Shown here piece after piece: positions 15,732-19,879 of a stretch of DNA of 19,879 nucleotides. The position numbers were made by a program, and so were the translations under genes. Position 1 is the first letter of the stretch, and each line of letters begins with the position of its first letter. A model generated the notes under the pieces. That model had not been told where the DNA came from. It worked only from the letters and a program-made list of their open reading frames with translations, and did not search any database. The stretch is from positions 1 to 19,879 of the forward strand of contig CBFICO010000042.1 in the NCBI GenBank assembly GCA_965661115.1, given 5' to 3'. The DNA comes from UBA6770 sp965661115. GTDB taxonomy: Bacteria > Bacteroidota > Bacteroidia > Flavobacteriales_G > Salibacteraceae.

Positions 15732-15956
15732 CTACTTCTTCTTAAAAAACACCTTTAGCGCAAGTCCTGCCACGGTGGTAATTAACGCCGAATTCTTCAT
15801 TGGAATACTCTCCAATAAACTCTCCACAACGGTTATGGGCTTGCGGTATTTATCCAGTTTTAACCCAGCAGATTTAGCTTCGAGCTTTGCCAATTCTAGC
15901 TCATATTTCAGTTTGAGTTTTTCTTTTTTGAGCTGATTCCAAGATTTAATGGCCAT
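15732..15956 (-). CDS. Small coiled-coil/membrane protein, third gene of envelope operon
   Basis: A 74-residue protein starting MAIKSWNQLKKEKLKLKYEL. Its first half is a strongly charged helix (KLKYELELAKLEAKSAGLKL), the second half holds a short hydrophobic segment (MKNSALITTVAGLALKVFF) and a basic end FFKKK. The start at 15956 overlaps the end of the holin-like gene by 11 bases, indicating translational coupling; the longer frame to 16013 lies wholly inside that gene and is not preferred. The arrangement YtxH-type gene, holin-like gene, small helical gene is a common trio in Flavobacteriales and suggests a shared role at the envelope, perhaps in stress. Function unknown. Confidence 0.72.
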   Translation of the reverse strand: MAIKSWNQLKKEKLKLKYELELAKLEAKSAGLKLDKYRKPITVVESLLESIPMKNSALITTVAGLALKVFFKKK

Positions 15957-16308
15957 TATTCTCCTCCTCTTTTTGGGTAAATACTTCGCTAAACCAACTG
16001 ATGATTGGGTCAATAATTAATACAACTCTTAGCAGATAAAAAACATAACCAACCACTATATTAATTACACCCATTATCAAAAACCCGAGTCCAATACTTT
16101 CAACTGCATCGCCTATCACAAAAGACAACCACACCGATAGAAACAACCAAAATATGAGCCCTGTAAGCAGAAAAATTACCAACGCCACCAACTTAGCTAA
16201 CAGCTTAATAAAGTGCTCTAGCGCTACAACTCGATAATACTTTAAGTGGGCATTTAGGAGTTTGATGAACTCCTTTAAAAATCCTTTAATATCGTCTACT
16301 ACTTGCAA
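15946..16308 (-). CDS. Phage-holin-family (PF07332-like) inner-membrane protein
   Basis: A 120-residue protein: an amphipathic N-terminal helix (about 1-35, IKGFLKEFIKLLNAHLKYYR), two long hydrophobic segments at about 38-66 (LVALVIFLLTGLIFWLFLSVWLSFVIG) and about 70-98 (IGLGFLIMGVINIVVGYVFYLL), and an acidic tail ending EEENNGH. (Segments are given in parts; positions are approximate.) This is the layout of the 'putative actinobacterial holin-X/phage holin 3_6' family, which in spite of its name is chromosomal and not a lysis protein in most genomes. There is no phage gene nearby. It starts four bases after the stop of the YtxH gene and overlaps the next gene, so all three form an operon. 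Confidence 0.75.
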   Translation of the reverse strand: MQVVDDIKGFLKEFIKLLNAHLKYYRVVALEHFIKLLAKLVALVIFLLTGLIFWLFLSVWLSFVIGDAVESIGLGFLIMGVINIVVGYVFYLLRVVLIIDPIISWFSEVFTQKEEENNGH

Positions 16309-16312
16309 AGAT

Positions 16313-16534
16313 CTATGCGTTATCGTTCTTTAATTCGGCTATCTTTTCTTTTAAATGCTCAATTTCTGCCAGGTACTTTTCCTCCAGTTCATCGCCAATT
16401 TCCCCTGCTTTTTCTTTGAGTTTCGCTCTTGTTTTTTCGCCCATTTCAGGCGCAAATAAAACGCCAGCAACTACTCCAGCAGCAAATCCAACCGTAAGCA
16501 ACGCTAAAGTTTTGGGTAAATCTCTTGTTTCCAT
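16313..16534 (-). CDS. YtxH domain-containing protein
   Basis: A 73-residue protein with the YtxH signature: one hydrophobic segment (ALLTVGFAAGVVAGVLFAPE, about 11-30) with small-residue spacing, followed at once by GEKTRAKLKEKAGE and a long charged coiled coil to the end (LEEKYLAEIEHLKEKIAEL). YtxH proteins are single-span membrane proteins often induced by general stress; the molecular role is unknown. It is first in the three-gene operon with the holin-like and helical proteins. A TACTTTAG sequence at 16551-16558 (minus strand) is one mismatch from the TAnnTTTG element and may be the operon's promoter. Confidence 0.85.
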   Translation of the reverse strand: METRDLPKTLALLTVGFAAGVVAGVLFAPEMGEKTRAKLKEKAGEIGDELEEKYLAEIEHLKEKIAELKNDNA

Positions 16535-16564
16535 GATTCAATAGTTTCTTCTAAAGTAAAACAT

Positions 16565-16588
16565 AAATGAATAGCCTCCCATTCATTT
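16565..16588 (-). terminator. AT-rich hairpin downstream of the TruA-family gene
   Basis: AAATGAAT at 16565-16572 and ATTCATTT at 16581-16588 form a perfect eight-pair stem with an eight-base loop, nine bases after the pseudouridine synthase stop. There is no T tract after it and no GC pairs dominate, so termination is only a possibility; it may also affect the YtxH operon start. Confidence 0.3.
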
Positions 16589-16596
16589 CACAAGTC

Positions 16597-17373
16597 TTAA
16601 AACTCGATGGACTGCAAATGCAAACCTGAAGCAGGCGCAATTATGAGCTGATTGTTGAAATTATGGTGTTCTGTTAGTGCTTTTTGAAGCTCGTCGAGCG
16701 TGATTCTCTTGGAGGAGAGTAAATATAACGCCCCTACCATTAGCCTAACCTGATTACGTACAAACCCCTTGCTCACAAACTCTAGATAGTAACTCTTTTC
16801 TGGAAAAAAACTGGCAGTCAGTTCCGTATTTACAACACATTCAGCCTTTTCTAAATTACGAACGAAAGTGGTTCCTTCTTTGGGCTGCGTGCAGAAGCTT
16901 TTAAAGCTGTGTTCGCCACGCATAGCGGCTAATCCCTGCTTGAGCAATTCAAGGTCCCACTCTTGTGGAAACCACGCCAACATTGATGCTGAAAGTGGAT
17001 TTGGCTTTTCACCAAAGCAGAAATAATAGCGGTAAGTTTTTCGTTTAACCGATTGAATAATATTAAAATGCTCATCCACTTTTTCGATGGTCAAAAAGCG
17101 AATATCGGGCGGCAGGTTTCTTTGAAAGTCTATTTCAAAATCGGTTGGTAAATCTTCGTTTAAAAACAACTCAAACGCACTTTCATTTGCGGAAACCATA
17201 GCATCAGTCCTGCTTGCTCCAAGTGTTTTAAAGTTATCGTGTTTGAACACAAAACGCAAGGTGCGGTCAATCATTAAATGCACCGTTTTTACGTCGGGTT
17301 GTTTTTGCCAACCGTGTAGACGATACCCCAAATAGGAAATCCGAACCAGGTAATAGTGTTTGAACTTTGCCAT
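16597..17373 (-). CDS. truA: TruA-family tRNA pseudouridine synthase, divergent
   Basis: A 258-residue member of the TruA family, which makes pseudouridine at positions 38-40 in the tRNA anticodon stem-loop. Visible hallmarks: LVRISYLGYRLHGWQKQP near the N-terminus (family: YDGTxFxGWQxQ), catalytic Asp57 in GASRTDAMV, AMRGEHSFKSFC (about 152-163), and the C-terminal GFVRNQVRLMVGAL (family: FLxxMVRxMVGxL). The catalytic loop is atypical: the usual GRTDxGVHA is SRTDAMVSA, lacking the Gly before Arg and the His after Val. It may therefore be the genome's second, Bacteroidota-type TruA paralogue with an altered target. Its ATG overlaps the TAA of the carboxypeptidase gene by one base (TAATG), showing translational coupling. 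Confidence 0.88.
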   Translation of the reverse strand: MAKFKHYYLVRISYLGYRLHGWQKQPDVKTVHLMIDRTLRFVFKHDNFKTLGASRTDAMVSANESAFELFLNEDLPTDFEIDFQRNLPPDIRFLTIEKVDEHFNIIQSVKRKTYRYYFCFGEKPNPLSASMLAWFPQEWDLELLKQGLAAMRGEHSFKSFCTQPKEGTTFVRNLEKAECVVNTELTASFFPEKSYYLEFVSKGFVRNQVRLMVGALYLLSSKRITLDELQKALTEHHNFNNQLIIAPASGLHLQSIEF

Positions 17374-18812
17374 TATTCAGCTAGCTTTTCGAGCAATTGC
17401 TTAATGTGGTGCTTCATACCAGCAGCAGAACCCTCATAGTTGTTAACGATTATGCAAAAGGTATAGCGCTCATTTTCAGATTTTTGGATATAACCCGCAT
17501 AACTTCTAACGCGCTCCATAAAACCGCTTTTCGCCAGTATTTTACCCGCAGCTGGACTATCGTAAAACATTCGCCTAAGTGTTCCAGTTTCACCCGCTAC
17601 TGACAAGGAGGCCTCGAAGGTTTCTTTATTGCTAGTAGTTTGCATGTAATTCAACAAAGCAACCATTTGAGCAGGCGAAAAAGCATTGAATCTTGACAAT
17701 CCGCTTCCATCCTTTAAAAACATGCCTGACGTATTGATTTTCATTTTTCCGAGGTTAGATTTTAATTCTTCCGCCGCTTGCTCAATGCTCAGCTCCTCTC
17801 CTCTTTTACTGCTCAGGGCTAAGTTTAAATGTTCTGCGTAAAGATTAATGCTGTGTTGGTTAGTCAGTTTCACAATTTCAGCTACGGTAGGACTTTTATG
17901 GGTGTAAATAAACTTAAGGTTTTCTTTCACGAAAGTTGTTTCATTCGGTTGACCTGAAACTGTAATTCCACCTTTTTCTAATGCATCAGCAAACCATTTA
18001 GCCAAAACCAAATCTGGTTGATTCATTGCTCCTTTTATGGTGAAAGTGCCTTTTCCTTTTGGGATGGTGCCTTTTATGTAACGGTCGTTGCTGTTCTCCG
18101 CTCCAAAAATGTAGGCATTGTCTCGGTTGTTGTTGGCAGTTTGCACAAAAGACGTAAACTCCAAATGCTCCATTTCTGGGTAAGTACTTTTTACCTCGCA
18201 AAGCGCACCAACACCAATTGGAGAGGATAAATTCAGGTGATAAGTATTGTCGTGAAAGCTTAACGCGTGCGGCACAGCTCCGTAGTAGTTCCCGATATCT
18301 TCCCAAATCCAAGTTCGAGGTGTAATAAACTTCGGGAATAACGAAGTGTTCGTTCTAATTCTACCATTAACCTGCTTGATCCCGGCAGACTGAATTGCCT
18401 TGGTCCAGCTATCGGATAAAGCTAACAAGCCCTCAAATCGTTCAGAACCTAACGTAGGATCCCCACCGCCTTCTATCCACAAATCGCCATTCAGTACTCC
18501 ATTTTCATCAATGTTTCCAGAATAAAAAAGCTTTGTTTCAAATTGGTGATTTGCTCCTAATTGTTGCAATGCCGCCGCTGTAGTCAGTAACTTTTGAGTG
18601 GATGCCGGAACCAGTGATTTATGCGAATTGTACTCCAAAATCACTTTACCCGATTTATCTATCACAAGAACACCGTAACTGGCCGATTGCAAATCCTCGT
18701 GCGTTTTCCAATTAGTAAAAAACGCTTCAACCGTTTGTTTAGGTTGCGCACAGCCACTTAGACTTAGGAAAACTAGGCCATAAATAGCAGTTATTTGAGT
18801 TAGAATACGCAA
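17373..18812 (-). CDS. dacB: D-alanyl-D-alanine carboxypeptidase/endopeptidase, PBP4 (S13) family
   Basis: A 479-residue penicillin-binding protein of the low-molecular-mass S13 class, which trims peptidoglycan stem peptides and cuts cross-links in the periplasm. The three active-site motifs are present: SxxK as Ser71-Thr-Gln-Lys74 in VPASTQKLL, SxN as Ser321-Ile-Asn323 in HSINLYAEHL, and KSG at 428-430 in AKSGFMERVRSYAGY. The signal ends LSLSGC, with lipobox Cys21, so it is probably lipid-anchored. The start is TTG at 18812: no ATG or GTG is available between the preceding in-frame TAA and the signal peptide. The TTG is two bases after the stop of the small secreted protein gene and the gene's own stop overlaps the TruA start, so the three form an operon. 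Confidence 0.92.
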   Translation of the reverse strand: MRILTQITAIYGLVFLSLSGCAQPKQTVEAFFTNWKTHEDLQSASYGVLVIDKSGKVILEYNSHKSLVPASTQKLLTTAAALQQLGANHQFETKLFYSGNIDENGVLNGDLWIEGGGDPTLGSERFEGLLALSDSWTKAIQSAGIKQVNGRIRTNTSLFPKFITPRTWIWEDIGNYYGAVPHALSFHDNTYHLNLSSPIGVGALCEVKSTYPEMEHLEFTSFVQTANNNRDNAYIFGAENSNDRYIKGTIPKGKGTFTIKGAMNQPDLVLAKWFADALEKGGITVSGQPNETTFVKENLKFIYTHKSPTVAEIVKLTNQHSINLYAEHLNLALSSKRGEELSIEQAAEELKSNLGKMKINTSGMFLKDGSGLSRFNAFSPAQMVALLNYMQTTSNKETFEASLSVAGETGTLRRMFYDSPAAGKILAKSGFMERVRSYAGYIQKSENERYTFCIIVNNYEGSAAGMKHHIKQLLEKLAE

Positions 18813-18814
18813 GC

Positions 18815-19201
18815 CTATTTAAATGGAAAAATATTGAGGTAGCACTTTTTAGATTCGCCGTGTAAAAAGCACAGCTCCCGCTCTTCGGCAACTTTATCGT
18901 AATTGTACACCACCATTTTATGCGGACCAACCTCTTGCATTAGCTCTCAAATCACCACCTGACTCGAAGGCGAATCGGAAGAATAAATGATATTATCTGG
19001 TGCTAATTTTTCTTTCACCTCTTTGCCGTTATCGTTAATGGTTACGCTGTCAACCAAAAGATTAATGCTCAAATGCACTGGTGCTTCCAGTTGAGTCATT
19101 TCGCCGTTATCGGTAGTTTGACGCGAATAGTATTCGTATTTCTGACTGTAAACCGAAACTGAACTTATAGCCAGCAGCAACAGAATTATTGATTTTTTCA
19201 T
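18815..19201 (-). CDS. Small secreted protein interrupted by an in-frame TGA
   Basis: ATG 19201 starts MKKSIILLLLAISSVSVYSQ, a clear signal peptide, and a soluble domain runs to SSQVVI, where TGA at 18949-18947 ends the reading after 84 residues. The same frame then stays open for 43 codons to TAG at 18815: ELMQEVGPHKMVVYNYDK through ELCFLHGESKK to YLNIFPFK. Its composition is that of a real protein, and the second stop is two bases from the carboxypeptidase start, the spacing expected within an operon. The full product would be about 128 residues. I do not recognise the family. TGA is an ordinary stop elsewhere here (DUF1801 gene), so a nonsense mutation or base error, for instance from CGA or AGA, is the simplest reading. 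It has a good promoter element upstream and is first in the operon. Confidence 0.65.
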
Positions 19202-19229
19202 GTGAAGATTTTCTTGTTTGAAATTTATC

Positions 19230-19237
19230 CAAAGCTA
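19230..19237 (-). promoter_or_regulatory. Bacteroidota -7 element TAGCTTTG for the small secreted protein/dacB/truA operon
   Basis: Exact TAnnTTTG match on the minus strand, 28 bases before ATG 19201. It places a single promoter ahead of the three-gene operon. Confidence 0.6.
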
Positions 19238-19537
19238 TGTTGGGTTGGTTTTGGTGTTTTAAAGAATATGGATTAGTTATTCAGAATGGAGTATTGAAAG
19301 CGAACGGGGGAATTTTGAATAATGAACAAGGAAGTTTGAAGTTTTGAATGTGCTAATGTTCTTGATTATTGCCACCTTTAAATCAACTTGGTATATATAC
19401 TAGGTTTCATATAAACCTCTCAGCTGCTTTGCAGCTGATTATTCAATGAAATGCAATGTCGCGGGAGTTTGGGGTTCGCCTCAAGCCGGCTAGGCTCTTT
19501 CTTTTAGCTCTATTACTTTTAGTAACAAAAACAAGTA
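19238..19537. other. Non-coding, repeat-rich spacer
   Basis: About 300 bases without a credible gene. It has low-complexity sequence around 19281-19360 built from GAATGG/TTTGAA-like words, a type of decayed spacer common in Bacteroidota, and then a more GC-rich stretch from 19456 (GGGGTTCGCCTCAAGCCGG) leading into the palindromic repeat. The frame open at 19456-19692 is a translation of repeats, not a gene. Confidence 0.5.
19421..19437. other. Perfect small hairpin CAGCTGC-TTT-GCAGCTG
   Basis: A seven-pair perfect stem with a three-base loop in non-coding sequence. There is no T tract, so it is not a standard terminator; it probably belongs to the repeat-rich region. Confidence 0.5.
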
Positions 19538-19690
19538 ATGTCATCCTGAGTACCCCGCTGAGGCGGGGTGTATCCCTGCCTGTCGGTAGGCTGGGAAGGA
19601 GATATTACGGATTCGTAGAAATGGTTACTACCTTTTCAGCTCAGTCTCCTTCGATACTTTTTTCCTTCGTCAAAAAACTCAGGATGACAT
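19538..19690. repeat. MITE-like palindromic repeat (GTCATCCTGAG type)
   Basis: ATGTCATCCTGAGT (19538-19551) is repeated inverted and perfectly as ACTCAGGATGACAT (19677-19690). Inside are ACCCCGC-TGAG-GCGGGGT (19552-19569), the imperfect CCTGCC/GGTAGG stem (about 19576-19590) and the inverted pair GAAGGAGA (19595-19602) / TCTCCTTC (19645-19652). The nested palindromes over 153 bases indicate a non-autonomous mobile or REP-type element; sequences with GTCATCCTGAG termini are frequent dispersed repeats in Bacteroidota genomes. No obvious direct target duplication was found. Confidence 0.8.
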
Positions 19691-19859
19691 GAGCTTCTAT
19701 ATTACAAGCAGAATGCAATTCCGAACAAAAGCCACTAGCTCTGCAAAGCTTCGTCCTAGTTCAATGTTTAATACTTCTATTTATGAGGTTTAGTAATTTC
19801 TCATTTTGACATCAGCGAATATTGCGTAAAAATCAATAAAGTTTACCTTCAAAGAACCC

Positions 19860-19879
19860 ATGTCTGAAGACTTGACTTG
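19860..19879 (+). CDS. Possible start of a gene running off the window
   Basis: ATG at 19860 opens a frame reading MSEDLT to the window end. It follows about 170 bases of non-coding sequence. Only six codons are visible, so this is a guess based on position. Confidence 0.2.

Noticed and set aside
15946..16308. Prophage remnant suggested by the holin-like protein
   Set aside because: No other phage gene is nearby and the gene sits in a YtxH operon typical of chromosomes.
18947..18949. Selenocysteine or reassigned TGA
   Set aside because: The peroxidase in this window uses ordinary Cys, TGA ends the DUF1801 gene normally, and no selenocysteine-element-like hairpin is evident after the TGA.
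19456..19692. Plus-strand 78-codon ORF near the window end
   Set aside because: It is a translation of repeat sequence with inverted repeats inside, without coding character.
1..19879. CRISPR arrays, tRNA/rRNA genes, transposases, defence islands
   Set aside because: I looked for regularly spaced repeats, tRNA cloverleaf/TTCGA-type motifs and characteristic proteins on both strands and found none.

Overview
This 19.9-kb window looks like a chromosomal segment from a member of the Bacteroidota, most likely Flavobacteriales. The base composition is AT-rich. A secreted protein ends in a type IX secretion (Por/T9SS) C-terminal sorting domain. Several genes are preceded by the Bacteroidota promoter element TAnnTTTG, and Shine-Dalgarno sequences are mostly absent. 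Small lipoproteins and outer-membrane barrels are typical of the group. The order-level placement is inference; the phylum-level placement is well supported.

Layout. 1-1165 (minus): a truncated YiiX-like lipoprotein gene overlaps the end of a DHH/DHHA1 phosphoesterase gene that is split by a 10-N assembly gap. 1275-1694 (plus): ndk, with a terminator. 1848-4049 (plus): a large secreted CARDB-like/IPT repeat protein with a T9SS tail. 4095-4316 (minus): a small membrane protein. 4461-5594 (plus): a Tat-exported pirin. 5626-6123 (plus): two decayed TfoX-like fragments. 6205-7278 (plus): the tRNA hydroxylase TrhO. 7371-7603 (plus): a frameshifted small lipoprotein. 7939-10738 (minus): a 611-residue PLP enzyme, a frameshifted DUF1801 protein and a glutathione peroxidase. 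11057-12788 (plus): a short SSB and a frameshifted membrane histidine kinase. 12795-15672 (minus): a lipoprotein with a PHM-like copper-site pattern, a REP/MITE-like palindrome, HMG-CoA lyase and an outer-membrane protein. 15732-16534 (minus): a three-gene YtxH/holin-like envelope operon. 16597-19201 (minus): a TruA-family pseudouridine synthase, a PBP4-type DD-carboxypeptidase and a small secreted protein interrupted by an in-frame TGA. 19202-19879 holds no complete gene but carries a second palindromic repeat element.

Most of the content is housekeeping: nucleotide pools, tRNA modification, peroxide defence, cell wall and leucine catabolism. I do not see a convincing new multi-gene system. 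The most notable signals are: four genes whose frame breaks at short A/T runs; an in-frame TGA in a secreted protein; a lone His-x-His...Met site whose spacing equals that of the CuM site of peptidylglycine monooxygenase; a palindromic repeat that supplies a lipoprotein's start codon; an SSB without its acidic tip; and decayed TfoX genes. No tRNA, rRNA, CRISPR array, transposase or integrase was seen.
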